Below, in pieces: positions 52,521 to 60,566 of a stretch of DNA of 64,000 nt. The DNA is taken from the NCBI RefSeq assembly GCF_018599195.1, contig NZ_JAHFVK010000001.1, positions 434,001-498,000 on the forward strand, read 5' to 3'. The translations under genes were made by a program, and so were the position numbers. The notes beneath the pieces are model-generated. The model was not told where the DNA came from. It ran no database searches and saw only the letters and a program-made list of their open reading frames with translations. Each line of letters starts with the position of its first letter. Within the stretch, counting starts at the first letter, position 1. Source of the DNA: Croceibacterium selenioxidans (GTDB lineage: Bacteria; Pseudomonadota; Alphaproteobacteria; Sphingomonadales; Sphingomonadaceae).

Positions 52521-52627
52521 AAGTTGACACTTTAGGGGTGACGGGGTGACACCGTCGCGGGGCTAGTTCACAAGAGTGTCAACTTGCGTGTTTTTCCCGG
52601 GGATCTGCGGAAAAAAAGTGTCAACTT
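52521..52627. repeat. AAGTTGACAC composite repeat, copies 2-4
   Basis: AAGTTGACACT (52521-52531) is the exact inverse of AGTGTCAACTT at 52575-52585 and 52617-52627. Between them is GGGGTGACGGGGTGACAC (52536-52553), the inverse of the TGTCACCCC repeats near pyrC. The rest of the 446-base gap (52332-52777) holds no gene I can support. Confidence 0.65.
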
Positions 52628-52643
52628 GGAGGGGCCCACCACC

Positions 52644-52666
52644 CTCCCCGAGACAAGCTCGGGGAG
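52644..52666. repeat. CTCCCCGAG palindrome
   Basis: CTCCCCGAG (52644-52652) and CTCGGGGAG (52658-52666) with loop ACAAG. The arms are identical to the inner arms of the hairpin at 46199-46224. It is not next to a gene end, so it behaves as a dispersed palindrome and not as a terminator. Confidence 0.6.
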
Positions 52667-52777
52667 TCGGCGCGCGCCACAAACGCCAATCCAACGATAC
52701 GAAAGAGCCACTGCCGCCCTGGACCAGGCGAGCGTCTGTAGGAAAGCAGTTTTTGTTAATTCAAGGGCTTGTGCGGG

Positions 52778-54361
52778 TCATTCCCCTCGCTGAAGGATGA
52801 TGGCGAGTTCCTCGATATCCAGGTCATGCTCCAGATCGTGCAGGACCTCGTCTTCGATCAGGCCCGCGCGATGAATGCGCAGAAGTTCGGCGCGTCCTGC
52901 GGCAAGGGTGCGCTGCTGCACCTCGAAATGCAGCCGAAAGCCTTCCGCATAACCCTCTTCGTCGGCCGCATAGCGTTGGACGATCTCAAGGCGTTTGCGG
53001 GATTCGTCGAGCAGGTTCGGGTGGATCAGGGTGCCGTCTGGAGCATAGGCGTGAACCTCCATCGCCTCCGCCCGCGCGCGCTCGATGGCCGCTTCGGTTT
53101 CGGCCATGCTCATTTGCGCTGGGGGATCCCGGTCCACCGGCTTCAGCATTCGGATCAGCCAGCCCAGAGTGGCGCCTTGCAGCACGATCGTGGCGAAGAT
53201 CACCGCGAAGGCCGTCACCAACATCAGGTCCCGCCCAGGCATCGCCGCGGGCAAGGACAGCGCCACCGCCAGGGTTACCACTCCACGCATGCCGGTCCAG
53301 GACAGCACGGTGGCCTTTCTTGGGCCCAGCGGGCGGGGGTAGGTCATGCCCATCGCACAGAGCGCGTATTGAACGAGATCGGTGCCGAAGACCCACACGA
53401 AGCGCGCCACCGTCACCGCCAGTACCACGCCGATGATGGGAACCGCCATGGTCTGCGTGACGGCTTCGATGCCGCCGACGCGATCCAGCACGCCGCGCAG
53501 TGAGAAGCCGATGAGGATGAAGACCAGCGCTTCCAGCGTAAACACCAGCGTCTGCCATACGACCGCGCCGCGAAGACGGATGCGCGCCGGGAGGATGATG
53601 TGCTGGTACCAGCCCAGCACCAATCCCGCGATGACCGTGGCGATGACGCCGGAGACGTGAAGGGTCTCGGCGGCGATATAGGCGACCCAGCACATCAGGG
53701 TGTTGGCCATGATGATCAGGGTCGAGTCCCGCAGATGGCGCACCGCGAAGATCCAGAGCGCCGATACCGCCAGTCCCGCGGCCACGCCGCCGAACGCGTG
53801 CACGATGAAAGTCGAAAGGGCGGCGCCTGCATCGAAGACCCCGCTCAGGGCGGCGGCCACTGCGAAACGGAACAGCACCAGGCCGGTCGCGTCGTTCAGA
53901 AGGCTTTCCCCTTCAAGCAGGGCCGATAGCCGACGGGGCAGCGTTACGCGGTGCAGCACGGCGCGAGCCGAAATTGCATCGGGCGGAGAAACGATAGCCC
54001 CGAGCGCGAAACAAGCAGCCCACGGGAGACCGGGCACGAGCCAGTGCACCACGAGGCCCACCGCAAGCGTCGTGAAGATGACGGCGCCGATCGCGAGCGA
54101 CAATATCCCCGGCAAATGGCGCCGAAAACGCCCCAAGGCCGTGTAGTAAGCGCCGTCCATAACCAGCGGCGGGAGAAACAGGACCAGCGCTAGCTCCGGG
54201 TCGAGTTCAACCGGCGGCAGGCCTGAAATAAAGGCCATCGCACCACCCCCGATGAGCAAGGCAATCGAGGGTGGAAAGCCCGCGCGTTGCGCGGCCCAAT
54301 GCAGCGCGACCACGACAGCGAGAAGCGACAGAACGAGTTCGAAAGTATCGACGGGATGCAT
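52778..54361 (-). CDS. CPA1-family Na+/H+ antiporter
   Basis: A 527-residue antiporter with about 12 helices (residues 1-415). The ion-binding helices are present: ALGAIVSPPDAISARAVL (the Asp motif) and ALLEGESLLNDATGLVLF. The C-terminal about 110 residues form a cytoplasmic helical tail rich in Glu and Arg, probably regulatory (ETEAAIERARAEAMEVH). It uses the proton gradient to expel Na+ or K+ and helps pH control. The start is the first Met, at 54361. No operon partner. Confidence 0.92.
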   Translation of the reverse strand: MHPVDTFELVLSLLAVVVALHWAAQRAGFPPSIALLIGGGAMAFISGLPPVELDPELALVLFLPPLVMDGAYYTALGRFRRHLPGILSLAIGAVIFTTLAVGLVVHWLVPGLPWAACFALGAIVSPPDAISARAVLHRVTLPRRLSALLEGESLLNDATGLVLFRFAVAAALSGVFDAGAALSTFIVHAFGGVAAGLAVSALWIFAVRHLRDSTLIIMANTLMCWVAYIAAETLHVSGVIATVIAGLVLGWYQHIILPARIRLRGAVVWQTLVFTLEALVFILIGFSLRGVLDRVGGIEAVTQTMAVPIIGVVLAVTVARFVWVFGTDLVQYALCAMGMTYPRPLGPRKATVLSWTGMRGVVTLAVALSLPAAMPGRDLMLVTAFAVIFATIVLQGATLGWLIRMLKPVDRDPPAQMSMAETEAAIERARAEAMEVHAYAPDGTLIHPNLLDESRKRLEIVQRYAADEEGYAEGFRLHFEVQQRTLAAGRAELLRIHRAGLIEDEVLHDLEHDLDIEELAIILQRGE

Positions 54362-54527
54362 GAGCCCCCCTGTTCAGCTTTGGCCGGCTCTCACCCGGTT
54401 CTGTTCTGGCAAGCGTCGGCGTGACGGCTGCCTTTGCCGCCAGGCCGCTCACCCGGAAAAAGTTCTACAGACCCGGCTACTGCATCTACAGAAATGTTAA
54501 GATTGTTAAGGGTTTGCTTGCATAGGG

Positions 54528-54548
54528 AAAAACCCGCAGTGCGCGGGT
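54528..54548 (-). terminator. Minus-strand intrinsic terminator
   Basis: On the minus strand, ACCCGC (54548-54543) and GCGGGT (54537-54532) form a hairpin followed by a short U-run (54531-54528). It would end transcripts coming from the SMP-30-like gene and pass through the SDR remnant. The stretch 54362-54527 shows nothing else. Confidence 0.55.
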
Positions 54549-54599
54549 CGTCTACCCTACAGCGCTTCGCGATGGATTTGGGCTTTCAACCAGCCCCGG

Positions 54600-54831
54600 T
54601 CTCAACTCAGGCGCGGTCGCCTCGCGCTGCTTGTCCTCTTCCAGCGCGCAGGATAGCGGCCTGGCGTTTGGGGCGTGGCGCCTCGGAGCCGCGGGTATTC
54701 TTGGGGATGCGATCCTCGCGGATGTCGGCCGGGACCCCGTCATCCCTGCCCCGGCAAAGACCTTCGCCATGTCGAGCCGATCGGCTCGTTCCACCAGTGA
54801 CGAAGGCGGTCTTGCCTTCGACTGCCTTCAC
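54600..54831 (-). pseudogene. Short-chain dehydrogenase remnant, frameshifted
   Basis: Minus-strand reading from 54831 gives KAVEGKTAFVTGGTS, the NAD-binding start of an SDR. The adjacent frame gives MAKVFAGAG, and the first frame then gives ADIREDRI. Together these spell the usual order of an SDR N-terminus (G-x3-G-x-G region, helix, ADI acidic strand) broken by small indels. Nothing recognisable follows after about 54640. It is a decayed gene fragment that abuts the end of the SMP-30-like gene. Confidence 0.6.
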
Positions 54832-55769
54832 TGGCCGCTGAGCGGGAAGCTGCGGATGAAGAAGGGGTCTGGGCTCTTCTCCTTCAGGGCCGGGTCGAAC
54901 AGGTAGTTGATCTTGCCCTCGGTGGCGTAGCCAGTGTTGCCAATGTGGGTGACGCCGGGTGAGGAATCGAGGCCGGTCTTGATCGGGGTGATGATCGCCC
55001 GGTCGCCTTCGATATCGACGTAGGTTACGCGATTGCCGGGGCCCTCTGCCTGGAGGAAGCGGTTGCCGCTGACGGGCCGCAGCGCGTCCGGGCCGTTCAC
55101 GGGCTCGGAGAGGGTGAGGGTTGTCAGGCCTTCATAGGCGCCGCCGCCCTTGCGGTTGACCCGCTGGACCGTGTTCTTGCGCACGTTGTTGATGTACATC
55201 GCGCCGTCTGCGGCGAAGGCGATACCGTCAATTCCGACCAGTTCTGGATCGGCTGCGAAGACCGTCAGCTCGCTGCCACCCGGTGCCAGCGCGAAGATGC
55301 GCCCGCCCGAGGTGTCCGTTGCGAAAGTCGTCCCGCCGCGGTCGACGGCGATGTCATTGCAGATGATCGGCCCGCCGGTCGGAAAGTCATGGCTCGCCTT
55401 GAGTTCGCCGGTCTTGAGGTCGAACGCCTTGAGGCTCGACTTCGCGCCGGACTGAGGCGGACCGCCGAAGGGCGGGTTGTTGCAGACCAGGAGCACCCCG
55501 CGCGCATCGTCCACCAGCACGCCCAGCTGCGAGGTCAGTCCGTTCGCCGCGCTCGGCACGATCCACGGTTCGGCGGTGTCGCTTCCGGGCTTGGCGCGGT
55601 AGATCGTCCCCGGCACGCTGCCGGTGTAGATGTTGCCTGCCGCGTCGGCGGTAATGCTCTCGGGGTGGATGCGGCTGCCGTTGACGCGGATGTCGGCACT
55701 GGCCGACGACAGCGGGAGAATGACGCATCCCGCCGCCAACAGGGCCCCAAGCATCGCGCCGTTCTTCAT
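54828..55769 (-). CDS. Exported SMP-30/gluconolactonase-like beta-propeller protein
   Basis: A 313-residue protein with a signal peptide (GALLAAGCVILPLSSASA) and a six-bladed propeller pattern (HPESITADAAGNIYTGSV, NDIAVDRGGTTFATDTSGG, GIDGIAFAADGAMYINNV). SMP-30 relatives are Ca- or Zn-dependent lactonases; the metal ligands Glu and Asn/Asp are consistent but not fully assigned. A GGGAGAG ribosome site precedes the start at 55769. It diverges from a PQQ dehydrogenase, so it may open lactones made by it; this link is inference. Confidence 0.8.
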   Translation of the reverse strand: MKNGAMLGALLAAGCVILPLSSASADIRVNGSRIHPESITADAAGNIYTGSVPGTIYRAKPGSDTAEPWIVPSAANGLTSQLGVLVDDARGVLLVCNNPPFGGPPQSGAKSSLKAFDLKTGELKASHDFPTGGPIICNDIAVDRGGTTFATDTSGGRIFALAPGGSELTVFAADPELVGIDGIAFAADGAMYINNVRKNTVQRVNRKGGGAYEGLTTLTLSEPVNGPDALRPVSGNRFLQAEGPGNRVTYVDIEGDRAIITPIKTGLDSSPGVTHIGNTGYATEGKINYLFDPALKEKSPDPFFIRSFPLSGQ

Positions 55770-55920
55770 GATCTCTCCCTCTCGCTTTTCTAGTCTTGGC
55801 AGCATCATAGAGCGCAGCGGACGGGTTGGAAGGGTGATTGCCGCAGAAAGTTCGCTTGAGGCTTCACAGGAGCGCTCGCGCCCGGCAAAGAACGGCAAAA
55901 CAAGGGTATCGGGATTGGGG

Positions 55921-58056
55921 ATGGGACGGGTGACGGACTTCACCGCTTCGAGGATGAGTGCGCGGGCGATTGCGGCCATCGCGTCGCTGGGACTCCTGGC
56001 CAACGGCATGGCGTTGAGCGCCGGGCCGGCCGAAGTGACCGGCGACACCATGCGCAATACCGATGCACCGGCCAGCGTGGGTGACTGGCAGTCCTACAGC
56101 CGCACCTGGGACGAACAGCGCTTCAGCCCGCTCAACCAGATCAACGATAGCAATGTCGGGCGCCTCGGCCTCGCCTGGTACGACGACCTCGAGACCTTCC
56201 GCGGCGTTCAGGCGAGCCCGCTGGTGATCGACGGGGTGCTCTACAACGTCAGCATCTACAACATCGTCACCGCCTATGACGGCAAAACGGGTCGAAAGTT
56301 ATGGACTTATGATCCCAAGGTTGGCGCTGAGTGGGCGCGGCTGGCCTGCTGCGGTCCATCGGCTCGCGGAATCGCGGCGTGGAACGGCAAGATCTACATC
56401 GGCGCGCTCGATGGGCGTCTGATCGCGGTCGATGCCAAGACGGGCAAGGAAGTCTGGTCCGAGCAGACCTTCGACGACAAGGACGCCTATTCGATTACCG
56501 GCGCTCCGCGGGTCTATGACGGCAAGGTCGTGATCGGAAACGGCGGCGCGGACTACGGCGTGCGCGGGTTCGTGGTCGCTTACGACGCGGAGACCGGCAA
56601 GCAGCTGTGGAAGTTCTACACGGTGCCCGGCAACCCGGCGGACGGACCCGATGGCGAAGCTTCGGACTCGGCGATGAAGATCGCGCTGCCGACCTGGCAT
56701 GGTGAATGGTGGAAGTACGGCGGCGGCGGCACAGCGTGGGACAGCTTCGCTTACGATCCCAAGCTCAACCTGGTCTACATCGGCACGGGCAACGGCTCGC
56801 CGCACATGTGGCACTTCCGCAGCGAGGGGAAGGGCGACAACCTGTTCCTCTGCTCGATCGTCGCGGTCGATGCGACCACGGGTGCGTACAAGTGGCACTA
56901 CCAGATGGTCCCCGAAGAGGAGTGGGACTACACCTGCACTCAACCGATGGTGCTGGCCGACATGGAGATCGCCGGGAAGCCGCGCCAGGTCATCATGCAG
57001 GCGCCGAAGAACGGCTTCTTCTACGTCCTCGACCGGGCGACGGGTAAGCTGATCTCTGCCGAGACCTATGTGTCGGAGAACACCTGGGCGAGCCGCATCG
57101 ACCTCGAGACGGGGCGCCCGGTGCTCCAGCCCGGCGCGCACAACACCACGACGCCGCACCTGATGAGCCCGAGCTGGCTCGCCGCGCATACCTGGCATCC
57201 GATGGCCTACAGCCCGCTGACGGGCCTCATGTACCTGAGCGCGCAGGAGCAGCCTTCGATCTATGCCCGCGCGGAGGATGGCGCGTTCAACTTCGTGCAC
57301 CACCGCTCGAATAGCGGGCAGGGCTACGGCAACATGCCGGAACTGCGCGCCAAGCTGCAACAAGAGGCAAACGCCAAGGAGAAGGGCTATCTGCTGGCCT
57401 GGAACCCGGTGACGCAGAGCGAGGCCTGGCGCGTGCCCTATGCCCATCCGGGCTCGGGCGGCGTGCTGGCGACGGCGGGCAACCTCCTGATCCAGGGGAC
57501 GATCGACAAGACGCTGGCGATCTATCGGGCCGACACCGGGGCCAAGCTCTGGGAGATGAACATCGACCAGGCGCCCGTGGCGGGGGCGATCACCTACATG
57601 ATCGACGGCGAGCAATATATTGCGATCAACGCGGGGTGGGGCGGATCACCGGTCTACAACCTCGGGCCGTTCCAGACCTCGACGGCGAAACTGCTGGTCT
57701 TCAAGCTCGACGCCAAGGGCGTGTCGCTCCCGCCTCTGCCACCGCCCTCGGCGCTCCCACGCCCGCCGATGCTGCGGGCCTCCGAGGCGCAAGTGGGTGA
57801 AGGCCGGGCGCTGTTCGGGCAGACCTGCAATCGCTGCCACGGCGACAATGCTGTGGGCGGGGTCAAGGACTTGCGGTTCATGACCGCGGACACTCATGCG
57901 AAGTTCAACGACATCGTCCTCAAGGGGCTCTACGCCGACAAGGGCATGGCGAGCTTTGCGGACGTGCTCTCGCCATCAGATGTCGAGGCGATCCACGCCT
58001 ATTTGATCGCACGGGGCAACGAGGATTACGCGGACGCGTCCGCCAAGGCACAATAG
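55921..58056 (+). CDS. PQQ-dependent alcohol dehydrogenase with C-terminal cytochrome c
   Basis: A 711-residue periplasmic quinohaemoprotein. An eight-bladed propeller (about 50-600) carries the vicinal disulphide ACCGPSARG (Cys143-Cys144) and catalytic Asp279 in SFAYDP. Ala277 two residues before it marks a Ca-type, not lanthanide-type, enzyme. The usual Ca-ligand Glu in GGAEYG is Asp211 here (GGADYGVRG). A c-type haem domain follows with CNRCH from residue 636 and an axial Met region (DKGMASF). It oxidises alcohols or sugars and passes electrons to cytochrome. Start 55921 or 55954. Confidence 0.9.
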   Translation: MGRVTDFTASRMSARAIAAIASLGLLANGMALSAGPAEVTGDTMRNTDAPASVGDWQSYSRTWDEQRFSPLNQINDSNVGRLGLAWYDDLETFRGVQASPLVIDGVLYNVSIYNIVTAYDGKTGRKLWTYDPKVGAEWARLACCGPSARGIAAWNGKIYIGALDGRLIAVDAKTGKEVWSEQTFDDKDAYSITGAPRVYDGKVVIGNGGADYGVRGFVVAYDAETGKQLWKFYTVPGNPADGPDGEASDSAMKIALPTWHGEWWKYGGGGTAWDSFAYDPKLNLVYIGTGNGSPHMWHFRSEGKGDNLFLCSIVAVDATTGAYKWHYQMVPEEEWDYTCTQPMVLADMEIAGKPRQVIMQAPKNGFFYVLDRATGKLISAETYVSENTWASRIDLETGRPVLQPGAHNTTTPHLMSPSWLAAHTWHPMAYSPLTGLMYLSAQEQPSIYARAEDGAFNFVHHRSNSGQGYGNMPELRAKLQQEANAKEKGYLLAWNPVTQSEAWRVPYAHPGSGGVLATAGNLLIQGTIDKTLAIYRADTGAKLWEMNIDQAPVAGAITYMIDGEQYIAINAGWGGSPVYNLGPFQTSTAKLLVFKLDAKGVSLPPLPPPSALPRPPMLRASEAQVGEGRALFGQTCNRCHGDNAVGGVKDLRFMTADTHAKFNDIVLKGLYADKGMASFADVLSPSDVEAIHAYLIARGNEDYADASAKAQ

Positions 58057-58063
58057 GGGGATA

Positions 58064-59833
58064 ATGAGGATGCGTGCGATTACTCGACTGGTGGCGGGCT
58101 GCCTCGTGCTCGCCGCGACGCCGCTGGCCGCCCAGGCTCCGGGCGAGGATAGCGCGGTGCGCATTCCCGCCTGTGACCGCGAATGCCTTATCGGGTTGCT
58201 CAAGGCTCACATGAAGGCGCTGGAAGCGCGCGATCCCTCGAGTCTCCCGCTCGCCGCCAATGTGCGCTTCGCCGAGAACAACGTGTTCATCCCGGTGGGC
58301 GAGGGGCTGTGGAACACGGTGACCGGCGTCGATGCGGTCGGCCTGGAAACCGCCGACCCCACCACTGGCAATGCCGCGTGGTTCGGCTCGGTCAAGGAGA
58401 ACGGTGTGCCCGCGATCTACGCGGTCCGCATCCATGTGGCCGACGGGAAGATCGACGAGATCGAGAGCGTGGTCCACCGCAAGACCTCGCTCCCCGCGCC
58501 GTTCGGTGACGTGAGCAAGATGGTCCATGACCCGGAGTTCAATCAGGTCCTCCCCCCCGAGCAGCGCCGCAGCCGCGAGCGGATGCACGCGATTGCGGAC
58601 TCCTACTTCGACACGGTCGAGGTCAACGACGGCCAGGTCTTCGCGCCATTCTCCGAGGACTGCGCGCGGCTGGAAAACGGCATCTCCACCACCGCCCCGC
58701 CTCCGGGCGGCGGGGGTGGCAACGCGGCGGCGATCGCCTCGGGCTGCCGGGCGCAGTTCGAACTTGGACTCTATCGCATCAACAAACGCATCCGCCGCGA
58801 CTTCTTCATCATCGACGAAGAACGCGGCGTGGCCGTGGGCCGGGGCTTCTTCGATCACGCCAACGAGTGGGACCGTTACCTGCTGACCAATGGGCGAGAG
58901 ATGAAGACGGCGCTCAAGTGGCCGAACTCGATCACGTTGCTCGAAGCGTTCCGGATCAAGGATGCGGAGATCCAGCGGATCGAGGCGGTGTTCACCTACG
59001 TGCCTTACTTCAAGCAGAACCCGTTCTGGGGCCCGGCCGTGGCGCCGTCCCACCAGCCTGACCCGGCCGCCTGCGACACGGCTTGTGTCGCGGCGAACAC
59101 CAACGCGGTCATGCAGGCCTATCCCGTGCGCGGGCAGTGGCAGCAGCTGCCCTGGGCGGACAAAGTCGCCTATGCTGAAAACAGCGTCGGTATCCGCGTC
59201 AACGAGGGCATCTGGCAGGGCATCACCGCCATCGACGCCAAGCCGCTGGTCGTCGCCGATGCCCAGACCGGCAAGGGCGTGTGGATCGGCCGGGTGGAGG
59301 AGCACGGCCAGCCGGCCTGGGCCGCGATCACGGTTACCAGCGCAGGCCGCCAGATCGGCGGTATCGACGCTTTGATCCGGCGTAAGGAATACGGCACGCC
59401 CTACGTCGAGCCGCTTGCGGGACCGACGTTCGCCGTCGTCCCGCAAGGCAGGCGTACTTCGCGCGCGGCGATGATTGCGGGCGCCGAGGCGTTCCAGACT
59501 GCCATGACCGCCAAGGACGGCAAGGCTCCCGCCGGGCTGGCCGACAACTGCCGGTGGGTAGTGAACGGCCAGGACGTGGCTGCCTGCGCTCCAGCGTTCG
59601 GCTCGGCCCCGCTCGCGGCGATCGAGCGGATACGCGACAAGGAACTGCTCGCGGCCGACGAAAGCCGTGGCTTGATCGCCTACCGCCTGTTCGAAGATCT
59701 GCCCGCCAGCGGGGGAAGCGGATATCCGTTGACCTACCAGGTCGTGGTCCTGCTGCGCTTCGTCGACGGCAAGATTGAGCGCGTCGAGGCGTTCACGTCA
59801 GAGCTGCCCTACGGGATGAAGCCGCACGACTAG
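58064..59833 (+). CDS. Secreted protein made of two tandem DUF8021/NTF2-like repeats
   Basis: A 589-residue exported protein (signal ends ATPLAAQA) starting seven bases after the PQQ dehydrogenase. Residues about 36-330 and 336-589 are homologous copies. Each begins with a Cys pair (ACDRECL at 36, ACDTACV at 336), then FAENNVFIPVGEGLW against YAENSVGIRVNEGIW, and each ends with a matching IDEIES/IERVEAF-type strand. The fold looks NTF2-like, in the DUF8021 style. Function unknown; by position it may bind or process the dehydrogenase substrate or product. Confidence 0.75.
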   Translation: MRMRAITRLVAGCLVLAATPLAAQAPGEDSAVRIPACDRECLIGLLKAHMKALEARDPSSLPLAANVRFAENNVFIPVGEGLWNTVTGVDAVGLETADPTTGNAAWFGSVKENGVPAIYAVRIHVADGKIDEIESVVHRKTSLPAPFGDVSKMVHDPEFNQVLPPEQRRSRERMHAIADSYFDTVEVNDGQVFAPFSEDCARLENGISTTAPPPGGGGGNAAAIASGCRAQFELGLYRINKRIRRDFFIIDEERGVAVGRGFFDHANEWDRYLLTNGREMKTALKWPNSITLLEAFRIKDAEIQRIEAVFTYVPYFKQNPFWGPAVAPSHQPDPAACDTACVAANTNAVMQAYPVRGQWQQLPWADKVAYAENSVGIRVNEGIWQGITAIDAKPLVVADAQTGKGVWIGRVEEHGQPAWAAITVTSAGRQIGGIDALIRRKEYGTPYVEPLAGPTFAVVPQGRRTSRAAMIAGAEAFQTAMTAKDGKAPAGLADNCRWVVNGQDVAACAPAFGSAPLAAIERIRDKELLAADESRGLIAYRLFEDLPASGGSGYPLTYQVVVLLRFVDGKIERVEAFTSELPYGMKPHD

Positions 59834-59868
59834 TCGGATGACCGTTCCGTGACGATCGGACAGAATAA

Positions 59869-59902
59869 GGGCCCGGGTGGTGCTTCCCCCGGGCCCTCTT
59901 TT
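59869..59902 (+). terminator. Intrinsic terminator of the PQQ module
   Basis: GGGCCCGGG (59869-59877) pairs with CCCGGGCCC (59888-59896), followed by TCTTTT. It lies 36 bases after the duplicated-protein gene. Confidence 0.85.
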
Positions 59903-59936
59903 GCGACCTTGGGCTCTTGACCCAATGAGCTGCGCG

Positions 59937-60311
59937 TCAGCGCATTGCGAGCGAGGTGGTCCCGAGGCTGCGCAACCCCCGACGGGCGGCCGAGCGCGAG
60001 TCGGTCCAGCGGCCATCCGAGAGTTCGAGCTGATACCCGACCCTGCTGGCCATCGCGGCCTTGTAGGCCGCTTCGGCCTTGGCCCACTGGCCGGTCTTCG
60101 CATAGGCGGTGCCGAGATTGATCAGCACAGCTGGATCGTTAGGCTCGTTGGCTCGCTGAGCTTCGAGAGTGACGATAGCCTCTTCGGCCCGACCCTCGAT
60201 CAGAGATTCAAAGGCGACTTCCTTGACTTCGGTGACCACGGGTTCTGGACCCGGCACCGAAGTAACTGAATGCACGGCGATCACCGCCGATAGCACAAAC
60301 ATTGCAGCCAT
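59937..60311 (-). CDS. Exported TPR-type protein
   Basis: A 124-residue protein with a hydrophobic N-terminus (MAAMFVLSAVIAVHSV) and about one and a half tetratricopeptide repeats (AVLINLGTAYAKTGQWAKAEAAYKAAM). The C-terminus is basic. It is divergent from the beta-helix gene across an AT-rich regulatory stretch. It may help assemble or regulate the neighbouring outer-membrane system; no direct evidence. Confidence 0.72.
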   Translation of the reverse strand: MAAMFVLSAVIAVHSVTSVPGPEPVVTEVKEVAFESLIEGRAEEAIVTLEAQRANEPNDPAVLINLGTAYAKTGQWAKAEAAYKAAMASRVGYQLELSDGRWTDSRSAARRGLRSLGTTSLAMR

Positions 60312-60373
60312 GGCTTTTCTCCCCGCTTGCTACCTGGCGATAGTGCGCCGGCTCAAATCCATCTGCAATGAAA

Positions 60374-60489
60374 ATGTAATACTGTCATAAAAGTGAAATC
60401 ATGAAAAAATGAATGAACATCAAGAGTCGTCATAAATGTAATATTTCGGACATATATCTATTTGGAGAAGTTTGAAAAAAAACTGTCAC
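60374..60489. promoter_or_regulatory. AT-rich intergenic region with repeated GTCATAAA and TGTAATA motifs
   Basis: Unusually AT-rich DNA between the divergent TPR and beta-helix genes. TGTAATA stands at 60375-60381 and 60437-60443. GTCATAAA occurs at 60384-60391 and 60429-60436, the first as CTGTCATAAA. Another CTGTCAC lies at 60483-60489. The CTGTCA half sites resemble the Pho box of PhoB, but the 11-base spacing of a proper tandem pair is not met cleanly. Confidence 0.35.
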
Positions 60490-60566
60490 CTCCCGGTCCT
60501 AACTGGCGAGTCGCGAATTTCGAATCGCGCCATCCGCATTCCCGGATTTTTGAGGGGGACCGCTTC

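Noticed and set aside
54434-54906. Plus-strand frames across the antiporter-SMP-30 gap
   Set aside because: They have no protein-like composition and run through a terminator and the SDR remnant.
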